The notes: generated from the letters alone by a model not told the origin. A stretch of DNA of 64,000 nt from Nocardia acidivorans NBRC 108247 (GCF_001625085.1 NZ_BDAW01000022.1:1-64000), one strand, 5' to 3'; numbered from the stretch's first letter, positions 1-9,680 are shown. Made by a program: numbers and translations.

Positions 1-1
1 T

Positions 2-82
2 GGGCAGGGCGGCGGTCGCCCGCAGGCCGCGCCCTCCGGCTCGATGGCCGATGCGCTGCGGCGGGCGGGCTTCGGCAAGTAA
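2..82 (+). CDS. C-terminal fragment of an unidentified protein
   Basis: An open frame runs in from the left edge and stops at a TAA at 80-82, leaving 26 residues (ending ADALRRAGFGK). It is followed 15 bases later by a strong terminator hairpin, which supports a real gene end. The fragment is too short to identify. In related genomes trmD or another gene of the rimM-trmD region lies upstream of rplS, so a gene of that region is possible, but nothing in these residues proves it. Confidence 0.5.
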   Translation, partial: GQGGGRPQAAPSGSMADALRRAGFGK

Positions 83-97
83 TCGCGGTACCCGATC

Positions 98-132
98 GGA
101 CAGGCCAACCATCGAAAGTGGTTGGCCTGTCC
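98..132 (+). terminator. Rho-independent-type hairpin after the left-edge gene
   Basis: A perfect 14-bp stem (98-111 with 119-132) closes a 7-base loop. Only a short T-run follows, as is common in high-GC actinobacteria. It sits just after the stop of the left-edge gene and before the next promoter region. Confidence 0.7.
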
Positions 133-289
133 CGTTTGCCCGCCTGCACCCGATGCCGCCGCCCTGCCGTTCCCGGCGGTTCATCGCGGGGTCGATCGCA
201 CCGGGGAGAATAGCCCTGACGTGGGCATTCACAACCCATGGCTAGGCTCGGTATTGACCTTGTGGGCGAATCCCGGAGACGAGAGTGGC

Positions 290-1159
290 ATGAGAGGTTT
301 TCACCGGTGGTGGGAGGGCGACGTCATCGACAACGGCCGCCTGCCCCTGGCCTGCCTACTGCTCGGATTCATCATCGGCTTCATCCTGATCCGCATCAGC
401 GTCCGGCTCATCCGTAAGCAGGTGCGCTGGTGGCCGGGCAATGTCCGCGCCGGTGACGTGCACATCCACCACATGGTCTTCGGCGTCATCCTGGTGCTGG
501 GCTCGGGCGTGGGCCTGGTGACGCTGTACGACAGCAGCAGCGGTGTGGTCGGCGCGGTGGCGGCGGTGTTCGGGGTGGGTGCGGCGCTGGTGCTGGACGA
601 GTTCGCGCTCATCTACTACTTGCGCGATGTGTACTGGGAGGAGCAGGGCCGCACCTCGGTCGACGCGGTTTTCGTCGCGGTCGCGGTGACGGGGTTTCTG
701 CTGCTGGGTTTTCATCCGCTGTGGCTGCTGGACATCAATGATCTGCGCTCGGATCCGGGTATCGCCGAACGCGTGGTGATCGCCGTCTTCGCGGTGGTGA
801 ATCTGCTGCTCGCCGCGATCGTCATTGCCAAGGGCAAGATTTGGACCGGTCTGTTCGGCATGTTCTTCCCGCCGCTGCTGTTCGTCGGCGCGCTGCGCTT
901 GAGTCGGCCCGGTGCGCCGTGGGCCCGATGGCGCTATGGCAATCGGCGCGGCCGGATGCGGCGCGCGATCGTGCGCGAACGCCGATACCGGCGGCCGGTG
1001 ATCCGAGCCAAGATCTTCCTACAGGATCTGGTGGCCGGTAGCCCCGATGTCGCCCATGTGCGCCGTGCCGCCGAGGAAGAGTTGGTGCGCACCGTGGTGC
1101 CCGCGCCCTCCGCACCGCTACCCACGCCACACCTGGGTAGCCGAAAGACCGCTGACTGA
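290..1159 (+). CDS. Conserved multi-pass integral membrane protein
   Basis: A 289-residue protein with about six hydrophobic segments (roughly residues 18-38, 58-81, 86-112, 125-149, 160-180 and 187-203) and a basic, probably cytoplasmic C-terminal tail of about 90 residues. A His-rich patch (HIHHMVFG) opens the second segment. An acidic motif (LDEFALIYYL) closes the third. I recognise this as the actinobacterial conserved membrane protein type but know no function. The ATG at 290 is chosen because GGAGACGAG lies just upstream; a longer frame back to 122 runs through the terminator hairpin and is unlikely. It lies 25 bp before the decarboxylase gene on the same strand. Confidence 0.75.
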   Translation: MRGFHRWWEGDVIDNGRLPLACLLLGFIIGFILIRISVRLIRKQVRWWPGNVRAGDVHIHHMVFGVILVLGSGVGLVTLYDSSSGVVGAVAAVFGVGAALVLDEFALIYYLRDVYWEEQGRTSVDAVFVAVAVTGFLLLGFHPLWLLDINDLRSDPGIAERVVIAVFAVVNLLLAAIVIAKGKIWTGLFGMFFPPLLFVGALRLSRPGAPWARWRYGNRRGRMRRAIVRERRYRRPVIRAKIFLQDLVAGSPDVAHVRRAAEEELVRTVVPAPSAPLPTPHLGSRKTAD

Positions 1160-1184
1160 GCGATCGGCATGCCAGGGTTTGAGC

Positions 1185-2852
1185 ATGGGCTACGTTGTCG
1201 GCGATTACCTGCTCGATCGGCTCCACGAACTCGGAGTCACCGAAATATTCGGCGTACCGGGCGATTTCAACCTGCAATTCCTCGATCATGTGATCGAGCA
1301 CCCGGGCCTGCGCTGGGTCGGCAGCGCCAATGAACTCAATGCCGGATACGCGGCCGACGGGTACGCCCGACTACGCGGGATCGGCGCGGTCGTGACCACC
1401 TACGGTGTCGGAGAGCTCAGCGCCGTCAACGCCATCGCGGGCAGCTACGCCGAACACGTCCCCGTCGTGCACATAGTCGGCGTCCCCGCCAAGGACATTC
1501 AGGCCAATCACCGGATCATTCATCACACGCTCGGGGACGGGGATTTCCACCACTTCCGCCGGATCGCGGCCGAGGTCACCTGCGCACAGGCCGATCTCGG
1601 CGCCGCCGACGCCTGCCAGGAGATCGACCGGGTGCTGAATTCGGTTCTGGTGCACCGCCGTCCGGGCTATCTCATGCTCGCCACCGATACCGCGCGCATG
1701 GAGGTCGGCCGGCCCACCGCGCGCCTGGAACCGCCCGCCGACTTCAGCAGCATCGGCGCGCGCGCCGCCTTCGCCGTCGCCGCACGCGACTTCCTCGCCG
1801 ATCGCCGGGTGACGGTGCTGGCCGATGTCTTCGTCAATCGCATCGGCGCGACCGAACAACTGCGCGGTCTGCTCGCCTCCGGTGATCTGCCGTACGCCAC
1901 GCTCGCCTGGGGCAAAACCCTCGTCGACGAATCGGCCCCGAACTTCCTGGGCGTCTACACCGGCGCCGCCTCACCCGAGACCGTGCGCGCCGCGGTCGAG
2001 GACACCGAACGCCTGGTGACCGTCGGCGTGCAGTACACCGACAGCATCACCGCCGGTTTCAGTCACCGCATCGACCCGCGCCGCACCATCGACATCGGCC
2101 CCGAGCGCACGGTCATCGCAGGTATCGACGCCTTCGCCCCGCTGTCGCTGACCGCCGCGCTGGAGATCCTCACCGATCTCACCGAGGAGTTCGCCGAACC
2201 CGATCGGACGGCCTCGACCGCAGACGCCATCCCGATGGTCACCGAGCCCAACGACACTCCGCTCACCCAGGCGACGCTCTGGCCGCTCATCGCCGGAGCC
2301 CTGGACAACGACAATGTGGTTGTCGCGGACCAGGGTTCGGCCTTCTTCGGCCTCGCGACCCTGCGCATGCCGACCGGCATCACCTTCCTGGGTCAGCCGC
2401 TCTGGGGTTCCATCGGCTATGCCCTGCCCGCCGCCCTGGGCGCGGGTCTGGCCTGCCCGGACCGGCGTCCGGTGCTGGTGATCGGCGACGGTGCGGCGCA
2501 GCTCTCCATCCAGGAGCTCGGCACCTGGATTCGCGAGCGCCTGACCGGGGTCATCGTCCTGGTCGACAATGACGGCTACGCCATCGAACGCGCCATCCAC
2601 GGACCGAGCGCCCCGTACAACGACATCGCGCCCTGGCGCTGGTCCGAACTTCCGCACGCCTTCGGCGGCGACGAGGACTCGGTGCTGACTTTGCGCGCCA
2701 CCACCGTCGGGGAACTCCGGGAATGCCTGGAGGTTGCCGCGGCGGCGCAGGACTGTCTGGTCTTCCTCCAGGTGGTCACCGGGCGCACCGACTACCCGCC
2801 GCTGGTCTCCGATATAGCGTCGGCCATCACCCGGGCGAACTCCCGCGCCTAG
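1185..2852 (+). CDS. kdc: Thiamine-diphosphate-dependent 2-keto acid decarboxylase
   Basis: A 555-residue cytosolic enzyme of the pyruvate/indolepyruvate decarboxylase family, which cleaves CO2 from 2-keto acids to give aldehydes. The N-terminal PYR domain carries the cofactor-activating Glu in SANELNAGYAADGYAR and a paired-His motif (RIIHHTLGDGDF) typical of decarboxylases rather than acetolactate synthases. The C-terminal PP domain has the GDG...N metal/ThDP motif (VIGDGAAQL ... VDNDGYAIER). Length is normal for the family. The ATG at 1185 starts the conserved YVVGDYLLDRL; the frame is open further upstream but overlaps the previous gene. M. tuberculosis has a homologous branched-chain 2-keto acid decarboxylase. 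Substrate (branched-chain, aromatic or pyruvate) is not decided by sequence. Confidence 0.85.
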   Translation: MGYVVGDYLLDRLHELGVTEIFGVPGDFNLQFLDHVIEHPGLRWVGSANELNAGYAADGYARLRGIGAVVTTYGVGELSAVNAIAGSYAEHVPVVHIVGVPAKDIQANHRIIHHTLGDGDFHHFRRIAAEVTCAQADLGAADACQEIDRVLNSVLVHRRPGYLMLATDTARMEVGRPTARLEPPADFSSIGARAAFAVAARDFLADRRVTVLADVFVNRIGATEQLRGLLASGDLPYATLAWGKTLVDESAPNFLGVYTGAASPETVRAAVEDTERLVTVGVQYTDSITAGFSHRIDPRRTIDIGPERTVIAGIDAFAPLSLTAALEILTDLTEEFAEPDRTASTADAIPMVTEPNDTPLTQATLWPLIAGALDNDNVVVADQGSAFFGLATLRMPTGITFLGQPLWGSIGYALPAALGAGLACPDRRPVLVIGDGAAQLSIQELGTWIRERLTGVIVLVDNDGYAIERAIHGPSAPYNDIAPWRWSELPHAFGGDEDSVLTLRATTVGELRECLEVAAAAQDCLVFLQVVTGRTDYPPLVSDIASAITRANSRA

Positions 2853-3041
2853 CCCCGACTACCTCGCCCTCAGCCCCGATTACAGGGGGTGCGGTCCGGT
2901 CTGGCACAATACTCAGGTTGCCTTGGGCGTTCGCATGCCCGGGCACCGCCCAATTATCCGGAGCACGAACCGGTAGAGCATCTCCCGCTCGGGAGGTAGC
3001 CGCCAGGTTCCTCTGTTCGCGCGAATCCAATAAGGACGGAC

Positions 3042-3383
3042 ATGAACACCCTCGACTTCGTCGACGAAAAGTCGCTGCGTAGCGACATCCCGGCTTTCCG
3101 CCCGGGTGACACGGTCAACGTGCACGTGAAGGTTATCGAAGGCAACAAGGAGCGCATCCAGGTCTTCAAGGGCGTCGTGATCCGCCGCCAGAACGGTGGC
3201 ATCCGCGAGACCTTCACGGTGCGCAAGGTGTCGTTCGGTGTCGGCGTGGAGCGCACCTTCCCGGTGCACTCGCCGAACATCGACCACCTCGAGGTCGTCA
3301 CCCGTGGTGACGTCCGCCGCGCGAAGCTGTACTACCTGCGCGATCTGCGTGGCAAGGCCGCGAAGATCAAGGAAAAGCGCTGA
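3042..3383 (+). CDS. rplS: 50S ribosomal protein L19
   Basis: A 113-residue basic protein of the large ribosomal subunit located at the 30S-50S interface. The family body is clear: [16 protein letters not shown] near the N-terminus, then [15 protein letters not shown] and [20 protein letters not shown] at the C-terminus. Length is normal. The ATG at 3042 follows AAGGACGG. The 189-bp gap upstream is long enough for its own promoter and leader. A 17-bp terminator stem follows the stop, so the gene is probably monocistronic. Confidence 0.97.
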   Translation: MNTLDFVDEKSLRSDIPAFRPGDTVNVHVKVIEGNKERIQVFKGVVIRRQNGGIRETFTVRKVSFGVGVERTFPVHSPNIDHLEVVTRGDVRRAKLYYLRDLRGKAAKIKEKR

Positions 3384-3406
3384 GCTAGCTTTTCGCCCAG
3401 AACGGC

Positions 3407-3450
3407 GAGTAGCCCGGCACCGCATGGTTCTTCGCGGTGCCGGGCTACTC
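3407..3450 (+). terminator. Strong terminator hairpin after rplS
   Basis: A perfect 17-bp stem (3407-3423 with 3434-3450) closes a 10-base loop, 23 bp after the rplS stop. It lies immediately before, and helps decide, the lepB start: a possible GTG at 3437 falls inside the stem, so translation of lepB more likely begins at 3458. Confidence 0.85.
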
Positions 3451-3457
3451 TGTTCCG

Positions 3458-4249
3458 GTGGCAGACGAGAGCGAGTCGGTGACAGTGTCCGGTGCGGACG
3501 ACGAGGGTCGGGCAGCGGATGCGCCGACCAGCAAGCCGAAGAAGAAGCAGCGGCCGTTCTGGCAGGAACTGCCGATGCTCATCGGTATTGCCGCGGTCAT
3601 CACCGCGCTGGTCGTGACATTCATCGGCCGGCCCTATGTGATTCCGTCGCAGTCCATGGAGCCCACCCTGCACGGGTGCGCGGGCTGTACCGGCGACCGC
3701 ATCTACGTGCAGAAGCTGAGCTACTACTTCGGTGATCCGAAGCCCGGTGATGTGGTGGTGTTCGTCGGCCCGACCGACGACTGGAACAAGCACTACACCT
3801 CCATCCGCTCGCGCAATGCCGTGGTGCGCGGCGTGCAGAACTTCCTCTCCTTCTTCGGCCTGGTGCCGCCGGATGAGAACGACCTGGTCAAGCGGGTGAT
3901 CGCGACCGGCGGGCAGACCGTGCAGTGCTGTGACGCGCAGGGCCGCATCCTGGTCGACGGCAAGCCCTTGGACGAGCCGTACGTGAAGTTCAACAATCCG
4001 TTCGATCCGGCGCACCCGGATGTGCCGTTCAATGCCGGCGGTCGCGCCTTCGGGCCGATCAAGGTGCCCAACGGCAATCTCTGGGTGATGGGCGACAATC
4101 GCGCCGAATCCGCCGACTCCCGCTACCACATGCGTGACGAACTGCAGGGCACGGTTCCGGTCGATGATGTGCGCGGTAAGGCCGTCTACAAGATCTGGCC
4201 ACTGGGCCGGATCGGATTCGTGAAGTCGCAAGACCCGCAATCCAACTGA
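3458..4249 (+). CDS. lepB: Type I signal peptidase
   Basis: A 263-residue membrane-anchored S26 peptidase that removes signal peptides outside the membrane. A Lys-rich cytosolic stretch (about residues 25-35) precedes one membrane segment (about 40-60). The catalytic Ser lies in PSQSMEPT and the general-base Lys in LVKRVIATGG. The Gram-positive box GDNR...DSRY is present. An insert of roughly 60 residues separates the Ser and Lys boxes, as in mycobacterial LepB. The GTG at 3458 is preferred over the GTG at 3437, which lies in the rplS terminator. It is 21 bp from rnhB and is probably co-transcribed with it. Confidence 0.95.
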   Translation: MADESESVTVSGADDEGRAADAPTSKPKKKQRPFWQELPMLIGIAAVITALVVTFIGRPYVIPSQSMEPTLHGCAGCTGDRIYVQKLSYYFGDPKPGDVVVFVGPTDDWNKHYTSIRSRNAVVRGVQNFLSFFGLVPPDENDLVKRVIATGGQTVQCCDAQGRILVDGKPLDEPYVKFNNPFDPAHPDVPFNAGGRAFGPIKVPNGNLWVMGDNRAESADSRYHMRDELQGTVPVDDVRGKAVYKIWPLGRIGFVKSQDPQSN

Positions 4250-4270
4250 GTACAGCGGGATAATCGACCG

Positions 4271-5020
4271 GTGGGGAAGATGGCGAACGGGTCCACACGT
4301 GGTGCGAAGCCACGGGGCGGCAAGGTGATTCAGCCGATCGAACGCGGCGACTGGCCGCCGCGCGTGGTCATGCGCAAGGCGGGCGGACTACGCACGCTCG
4401 AAGCCGCGTTGATTCGCAGCGGCCTCGGTCCCGTCGCCGGGGTCGACGAGGCGGGCCGCGGTCCGTCGGCGGGTCCACTGGTGGTGGCGGCCTGTCTGCT
4501 CGCGCCCAAGGCGTACACCTCACTGGCCGGACTGGACGACTCCAAGCGGCTGACCGAGGCGGCCCGCGAGGAGCTCTTCCCGATCATCAAACGGGTCGCG
4601 CTGGCCTGGAAAATCATCGTCATCCCCGCCTGGGAGATCGACGCCATCGGCATTCACGTAGCCAATATCGAGGGAATGCGGCGTGCGGTGGCGGGACTGG
4701 ACCCGGTGCCCGGGTACGTTCTCACCGATGGGTTCCGGGTGCCGGGCATTCCGGTGCCGTCGTTGCCGGTGATCGGTGGCGACGCGTCGGCGGCCTGCAT
4801 CGCCGCGGCGAGCGTGCTCGCCAAGGTCACCCGGGACCGGATGATGGTGCAGCTGGACGAGCAATTCCCCGGTTATGGATTCGCCGGTCACAAGGGCTAC
4901 AACACGCCCGAACACACCGAGGCCCTACAGCGGCTGGGCATCACCCCGGAGCACCGCCGGTCCTGGCGCAATGTGCGCGAGACCGGCCGGGTGGCTACCG
5001 ATACCGCGTATGCGGGATGA
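4271..5020 (+). CDS. rnhB: Ribonuclease HII
   Basis: Cuts the RNA strand of RNA-DNA hybrids and single ribonucleotides left in DNA. The family signature VDEAGRG is at about residues 58-64, followed by GLDDSKRLT and LTDGF, which supply the other acidic metal ligands, and GYDFAGHKGY-type residues ([11 protein letters not shown]) near the C-terminus. At 249 residues it has an N-terminal extension of about 45 residues relative to minimal RNase HII. The start is GTG 4271 or ATG 4280. It sits between lepB and the DUF2469 gene as in mycobacteria. Confidence 0.95.
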   Translation: MGKMANGSTRGAKPRGGKVIQPIERGDWPPRVVMRKAGGLRTLEAALIRSGLGPVAGVDEAGRGPSAGPLVVAACLLAPKAYTSLAGLDDSKRLTEAAREELFPIIKRVALAWKIIVIPAWEIDAIGIHVANIEGMRRAVAGLDPVPGYVLTDGFRVPGIPVPSLPVIGGDASAACIAAASVLAKVTRDRMMVQLDEQFPGYGFAGHKGYNTPEHTEALQRLGITPEHRRSWRNVRETGRVATDTAYAG

Positions 5021-5063
5021 TGTCTCTACACCCAGTTGGGCGACAAGGAGGACGTTCCACCCG

Positions 5064-5369
5064 ATGAGCGCCGAGGATCTCGAGAAGTACGAAACCGAGA
5101 TGGAACTCTCGCTATATCGCGAGTACAAGGACATCGTCGGCCAGTTCTCATATGTGGTGGAGACCGAGCGCCGCTTCTACCTGGCCAATACGGTCGAACT
5201 GCGGCCGCAGAACGCCGATGGCGAGGTGTACTTCGAGGTGCGCATGTCCGATGCGTGGGTCTGGGATATGTACCGGCCCGCCCGCTTCGTGAAGCATGTT
5301 CGCGTCATCACCTTCAAGGATGTCAATATCGAGGAGCTGGAGAAGCCTGACCTGCGGCTTCCGGAGTAG
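5064..5369 (+). CDS. DUF2469 family small acidic protein
   Basis: A 101-residue protein of a family restricted to actinobacteria and always found beside rnhB (Rv2901c in M. tuberculosis). The family core is plain: EDLEKYETEMELSLYREY at the N-terminus and VRVITFKDVNIEELEK near the end. It is acidic, with no membrane segment or known catalytic motif. The ATG at 5064 has the ribosome-binding sequence AAGGAGGA. Function unknown. A strong terminator follows. Confidence 0.92.
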   Translation: MSAEDLEKYETEMELSLYREYKDIVGQFSYVVETERRFYLANTVELRPQNADGEVYFEVRMSDAWVWDMYRPARFVKHVRVITFKDVNIEELEKPDLRLPE

Positions 5370-5414
5370 TCCACAGCTTTTCGCTATCCACAGGCAACCT
5401 GTTTCCGCAGGTCG

Positions 5415-5447
5415 GCATGGCCGGGTCCGCTTCGGGCCCGGCCATGC
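5415..5447 (+). terminator. Terminator hairpin closing the lepB-rnhB-DUF2469 unit
   Basis: A 14-bp stem (5415-5428 with 5434-5447, one G-T pair) closes a 5-base GCTTC loop. It lies in the 85-bp gap before yraN, so yraN-comM-dprA probably has its own promoter or depends on read-through. Confidence 0.7.
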
Positions 5448-5454
5448 TGGCGTC

Positions 5455-5814
5455 ATGGGAGACAATCTCGCGCTCGGAGCGCACGGGGAGGAGTTGGCGG
5501 CGCGGTACCTGAGCGCCGCCGGTATGGAGATCGTTGCCCGCAATTGGCGATGCCGGTACGGGGAACTGGATCTGATCGGCCGGGACGGTGACGGCGTCAC
5601 CGCCTTCGTCGAGGTGAAGACGCGCCGCGGTTTCGGCTTCGGCCCGCCCGCCGAGGCCGTCACGTTTCTGAAGCAGCAGCGCATCCGGCGACTGGCCCTG
5701 CTGTGGCTGCACGAACAGCAGGGGCCGTGGCACCGGGTCCGGTTCGACGTGGTGTCGGTGCTCATGCGCCCCGGCGTCGAACCGGTGGTGGAACACCTCA
5801 AGGGGGTGTTCTGA
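5455..5814 (+). CDS. YraN family (UPF0102) nuclease-fold protein
   Basis: A 119-residue protein with the restriction-endonuclease-like fold of the UPF0102 family. Visible motifs are GAHGEELAARYLSAAG, YGELDLIGRDGD and FVEVKTRR, which form the E...D...ExK constellation of this nuclease superfamily. The cellular role is not settled. It starts at an ATG just after the terminator and ends one base before the ATG of comM, so the two are probably translated from one message with dprA, as in mycobacteria. Confidence 0.92.
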   Translation: MGDNLALGAHGEELAARYLSAAGMEIVARNWRCRYGELDLIGRDGDGVTAFVEVKTRRGFGFGPPAEAVTFLKQQRIRRLALLWLHEQQGPWHRVRFDVVSVLMRPGVEPVVEHLKGVF

Positions 5815-5815
5815 A

Positions 5816-7324
5816 ATGCCTTTGGGGAGAGCGTTTTCCGTGGCGGTGGCCGGGGTGGACGGGCAACTGGTGGAGATCGAGGCCGATATCGGCCAGGGTT
5901 TGCCCTCGGTACACCTGGTGGGCCGACCCGATACGACATTGCAGGAATCACGCGACCGGGTCCGCGCGGCCGTCAGCAATACGGGGGAGAAATGGCCAGA
6001 CGGCCGGGTGGTCCTGGCCCTGTCCCCGGCGACCCTGCCCAAGGTCGGCAGCGTCTACGACCTGGCTTTGGCGGCGGCCGTATTGGACGCGGCGGGGTCG
6101 ATCCCCTCGCAGCGACTGGCCGATACGGTACTGCTGGGTGAACTGGCCCTGGACGGCCGGGTCCGCCGCGTACGCGGCATCCTGCCCGCCGTACTCGCCG
6201 CCCGCACGGCCGGTCGCGGCACCGTCGTGGTGCCCACCGCCGCCCTGCCCGAGGCCGGTTTGGTGAACGGCATCCGCGTCCTGGGCGCCGCCAGCCTGGG
6301 CGAGCTGGTCGACTGGCTGCGCGGCGCCGGCGAACTGGCCCCGCCCGAACCCGCCGCCCCACCCCTCATCCCGCCCACGGGTGACCTGCGCGAGGTGGTC
6401 GGCCAGGACGAAGCCCGCTGGGCGCTGGAGGTGGCCGCCGCCGGTGGCCATCACCTGCTGCTGACGGGCCCACCCGGCATAGGCAAAACCATGCTGGCAC
6501 AACGCCTCCCGGGCCTGCTGCCACCCCTGCGCGAACGCGAGTCCTTGGAGGTGACGGCCATCCACTCGGTGGCGGGCATCCTCTCGGACGACCACCCGCT
6601 CATCTTCTCGCCACCCTTCGTCGCCCCGCACCATTCGTCGTCGGTGGCCGCGATGATCGGCGGCGGTTCGGGTTCGGCCCGCCCGGGCGCGGCCAGCTGT
6701 GCCCATCGCGGCGTCCTGTTCCTGGACGAATGCGCCGAGATCGGGACGAAGGTTCTCGAGGCGCTGCGAACTCCCTTGGAGGAGGGCGAAGTTCGTATCG
6801 CCCGCCGCGACGGCGTGGCTCGCTACCCCGCTCGGTTCCAGTTGGTGCTGGCCGCAAACCCTTGTCCGTGCGCCCCGGCTCGCGATATCGACTGCATCTG
6901 TGCGCCTTTGGCCCGCCGCCGATATTTGGGCAAACTCTCCGGCCCGCTGCTCGACCGCATCGACCTCGCGGTGCAAATGCACGCCCAAGCCGCGGGCGCC
7001 TTCAGCGGTGAGGAAGTAGAGAGCAGCGAGGTGGTCCGAGCCCGAGTCGCCGTCGCCCGCGACGCCGCGGCCGAACGCTGGTCCGCCCTCGGCCTGTCCA
7101 CCAATGCCGAAGTCCCCGGCCACATCCTGCGTCAGAAATTCCGCCTCCCCCGCGAGGCCCTCGCCCCGGTCGAGAACGCCCTCCGCCACGGCCGCATGTC
7201 CGCCCGCGGCGCGGACCGAGCCATACGGGTCGCCTGGACCGTATGCGACCTCCGCGGCGGCCACCTCCCCACCGCCCAGGACGTCCTGCAAGCCTTGAAC
7301 TTCCGCCAGCGAGGTGCGGCATGA
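5816..7324 (+). CDS. YifB/ComM family Mg-chelatase-like AAA+ ATPase
   Basis: A 502-residue protein. Residues 1-190 form a Lon-protease-like fold domain. The middle is an AAA+ module with Walker A GPPGIGKTM (about residue 220) and Walker B FLDECAE (about residue 303). The C-terminus is the Mg-chelatase subunit C domain (SARGADRAIRVAWT). In naturally transformable bacteria ComM is a branch-migration helicase that helps integrate incoming DNA; the pairing with dprA here fits that role. It starts one base after yraN and overlaps dprA by the four bases ATGA, implying translational coupling. Confidence 0.93.
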   Translation: MPLGRAFSVAVAGVDGQLVEIEADIGQGLPSVHLVGRPDTTLQESRDRVRAAVSNTGEKWPDGRVVLALSPATLPKVGSVYDLALAAAVLDAAGSIPSQRLADTVLLGELALDGRVRRVRGILPAVLAARTAGRGTVVVPTAALPEAGLVNGIRVLGAASLGELVDWLRGAGELAPPEPAAPPLIPPTGDLREVVGQDEARWALEVAAAGGHHLLLTGPPGIGKTMLAQRLPGLLPPLRERESLEVTAIHSVAGILSDDHPLIFSPPFVAPHHSSSVAAMIGGGSGSARPGAASCAHRGVLFLDECAEIGTKVLEALRTPLEEGEVRIARRDGVARYPARFQLVLAANPCPCAPARDIDCICAPLARRRYLGKLSGPLLDRIDLAVQMHAQAAGAFSGEEVESSEVVRARVAVARDAAAERWSALGLSTNAEVPGHILRQKFRLPREALAPVENALRHGRMSARGADRAIRVAWTVCDLRGGHLPTAQDVLQALNFRQRGAA

Positions 7325-8724
7325 CCGCCCCGTCGACCGGTGCCGATGACACCGCCCGCAGCCACGGCGGTGCGCCCGATGCCACGCCCGCGCAAGCCCG
7401 GACGGGGTCGATCGAAGCGGTCCGGGCCGGCGCGAGCGACACCACTGCCACCGGAGCGGCTGCTCGTTCCGATACCGAGGCGGTCGATTCCCACCGCCTC
7501 GGTATCGAAGACGCCGATGTTCGGCGGCTGGCCTGGGTCTATCTGTCGCGGGTTGTCGAAGGCCCCTGTGCGGCACTGTCTTCGCTGATCGAGTCGGTCG
7601 GGGTGGTCGAGGCGGCCCGTGCGGTTCGGGAGTGCGCGCTGCCGGAGGTGCTGCGCGGGCCCACCGAGGCGCGGCGTGGGATCGACCGGGCCGAAGCGGA
7701 TATGGCGTTGATGGCGCGGCTCGGCGGGCGGGTGGTGACGCCCGATGATGAGGAGTGGCCCGCTTGGCGGATGCTGGGGTTGCGGCAGTTGGATCCGGAG
7801 CAGGATGAAGCGGCCGCGGTGCCGCTGGTGCTGTGGGTGCGGGGGCCGCGGTCGCTGATGGAGTGCACCGAGCGGGCGGTGGCGGTGGTGGGGGCACGGT
7901 GCAGTACCGGGTACGGGAATCACGCCACCGGGGAGATCGCGGGGGAGTTGGCGGTGCGGGGGTGGACGGTGGTGTCCGGTGCGGCCTTCGGTATCGACGG
8001 GATGGCGCACCGGGCCGCGCTCGGGGTCGGTGGTTGCACCATCGCGGTACTGGGGTGCGGGGTGGATCGTCCGTATCCGGTGCAGCACGATCAGCTGTTG
8101 GCCGAGATCGCCACCAGCGGACTGGTTGTCAGTGAGTATCCGCCCGGTACCTCGGCGCGTAAGCATCATTTCCTGGCGCGCAATCGGCTCATCGCCGCCT
8201 TGGCGGATACGGTCGTGGTGGTGGAGGCCGGCGCCCGGAGCGGGGCTCGCAATACCGTGAAATGGACTCGCCGCCTCGGCCGTCCGGCGCTGGCGGTTCC
8301 CGGTCCCATCACCTCGGCGGCCTCGGTGGGTTGTCACCGGATGATTCGGGATGGGGAGGCGTTTCTGGTGACCAGTGCCGCCGACATCCTCGATGAGGCC
8401 GGGCCGCTTCGACTCTCCCTGCCGACAACGGTTTCGGCCGCGCCGGAGGACGATCTCTCCGATGAGGAGGCATTGGTCTACGCGGCTTTGCCCGCGGCGG
8501 GGGCACGGGTGGCGCGCTCACTCATTGCCGAGACCGGGCTCTCGCTTGCGGCCGTGCGCGCGACGCTGACGGCGCTGGAAATCGCGGGCCTGATCGCGTG
8601 CGATGACTCCGGGTGGTATCGCCTCGCCCAATCCACCACGCGGGGTGCGCCAGCCATCGTGGCCGAGCGCGACCGCAACCGCCGCGGGCGCGACCGCGGC
8701 ACCGTCAGCGGCGCGGGGGCTTGA
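7321..8724 (+). CDS. dprA: DNA-processing protein DprA (Smf)
   Basis: Binds single-stranded DNA and loads RecA during uptake or recombination. The Rossmann-like core is clear: [30 protein letters not shown], and [20 protein letters not shown] followed by [13 protein letters not shown]-terminal winged helix follows (about residues 380-440). At 467 residues it is longer than usual. The first 65 residues or so are Ala/Thr/Gly-rich and look disordered, so the true start might lie downstream; the ATG at 7321 is chosen because it overlaps the comM stop (ATGA). The gap to xerC is 32 bp. Confidence 0.93.
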   Translation: MTAPSTGADDTARSHGGAPDATPAQARTGSIEAVRAGASDTTATGAAARSDTEAVDSHRLGIEDADVRRLAWVYLSRVVEGPCAALSSLIESVGVVEAARAVRECALPEVLRGPTEARRGIDRAEADMALMARLGGRVVTPDDEEWPAWRMLGLRQLDPEQDEAAAVPLVLWVRGPRSLMECTERAVAVVGARCSTGYGNHATGEIAGELAVRGWTVVSGAAFGIDGMAHRAALGVGGCTIAVLGCGVDRPYPVQHDQLLAEIATSGLVVSEYPPGTSARKHHFLARNRLIAALADTVVVVEAGARSGARNTVKWTRRLGRPALAVPGPITSAASVGCHRMIRDGEAFLVTSAADILDEAGPLRLSLPTTVSAAPEDDLSDEEALVYAALPAAGARVARSLIAETGLSLAAVRATLTALEIAGLIACDDSGWYRLAQSTTRGAPAIVAERDRNRRGRDRGTVSGAGA

Positions 8725-8756
8725 TTTGCCGGGTGGGGGAGGGGAACGGTGGGGGG

Positions 8757-9680
8757 ATGAGCGGATTGCCGGAGGATTTGGAGGGGTTGCTGGTCGAGTA
8801 CGGACGGCATCTGCGGTTGGGGCGGAATCGGTCGGAGCATACGGTTCGGGCCTATGTCGGGGATGCGCGGTCGCTACTGGAACATTTGGTGGAGCGGGCG
8901 GCGGATTCCGGTGTGGGGGAGGTGGATTTGGCACTACTGCGGTCGTGGCTGGCGGTGCTGGCCGCGGGCGGCGCGGCCCGCACCACCATGGCGCGCCGGA
9001 CCTCCTCGGCCCGCACCTTCACCGCCTGGCTGACCCATACGGGCAGGTTGTCGGTGGATCCGGGTCCTCGGCTGGGCTCGCCCAAGGCCCATCGGGTGCT
9101 CCCCGCGGTACTCGGCCGGGACCAGGCGCGAGCGGCCATGGACGCGGCGGAATCGGGTGCGGCCCAGCATGATCCGATGGCGCTACGGGACCGCCTGATC
9201 GTGGAGATGCTGTACGCCACCGGAATTCGGGTGAGTGAATTGGTCGGGCTCGATATCGAGGACGTGGATCGGGAGCGACGGTTGGTGCGGGTACTGGGCA
9301 AAGGCAACAGGGAGCGGGCGGTGCCCTTCGGCGGCCCCGCCGATCAGGCGTTGGACGCCTGGCTGCGGTTCGGCCGCGCCGCCCTGGCGACACCGGAATC
9401 CGGTCGGGCCCTGCTGCTCGGCCGACGCGGTCGGCGGCTCGACCCGCGCCAGGCCAGAACCGTTGTGCACGAGGTGATCTCCGCGATTCCCGGAGCGCCG
9501 GATATGGGCCCGCACGGTTTCCGGCACACCGCCGCCACCCATCTGCTGGAGGGCGGGGCCGATCTGCGGGTGGTGCAGGAGATCCTCGGCCATGCCAGCC
9601 TGGCCACCACCCAGCTCTATACGCACGTCTCGATCGATCGCCTGAAGAAGGTGCACGATCAGGCCCATCCGCGCGCATGA
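8757..9680 (+). CDS. xerC: Tyrosine recombinase XerC
   Basis: Resolves chromosome dimers at dif, normally with XerD. At 307 residues it is the standard size. The N-terminal SAM-like domain spans about residues 1-100. Catalytic residues visible are Arg in ATGIRVSEL, Lys in GKGNRER, His-x-x-Arg in [12 protein letters not shown], His in LGHASL and the nucleophilic Tyr in TTQLYTHVS. The ATG at 8757 follows a G-rich ribosome site; the upstream open frame overlaps dprA. The last four bases overlap the amidohydrolase start (ATGA). Confidence 0.95.
   Translation: MSGLPEDLEGLLVEYGRHLRLGRNRSEHTVRAYVGDARSLLEHLVERAADSGVGEVDLALLRSWLAVLAAGGAARTTMARRTSSARTFTAWLTHTGRLSVDPGPRLGSPKAHRVLPAVLGRDQARAAMDAAESGAAQHDPMALRDRLIVEMLYATGIRVSELVGLDIEDVDRERRLVRVLGKGNRERAVPFGGPADQALDAWLRFGRAALATPESGRALLLGRRGRRLDPRQARTVVHEVISAIPGAPDMGPHGFRHTAATHLLEGGADLRVVQEILGHASLATTQLYTHVSIDRLKKVHDQAHPRA

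Noticed and set aside
5948-7897. Minus-strand frame of 649 codons
   Set aside because: Antisense to comM and dprA, whose ATP-binding and DprA motifs are complete.
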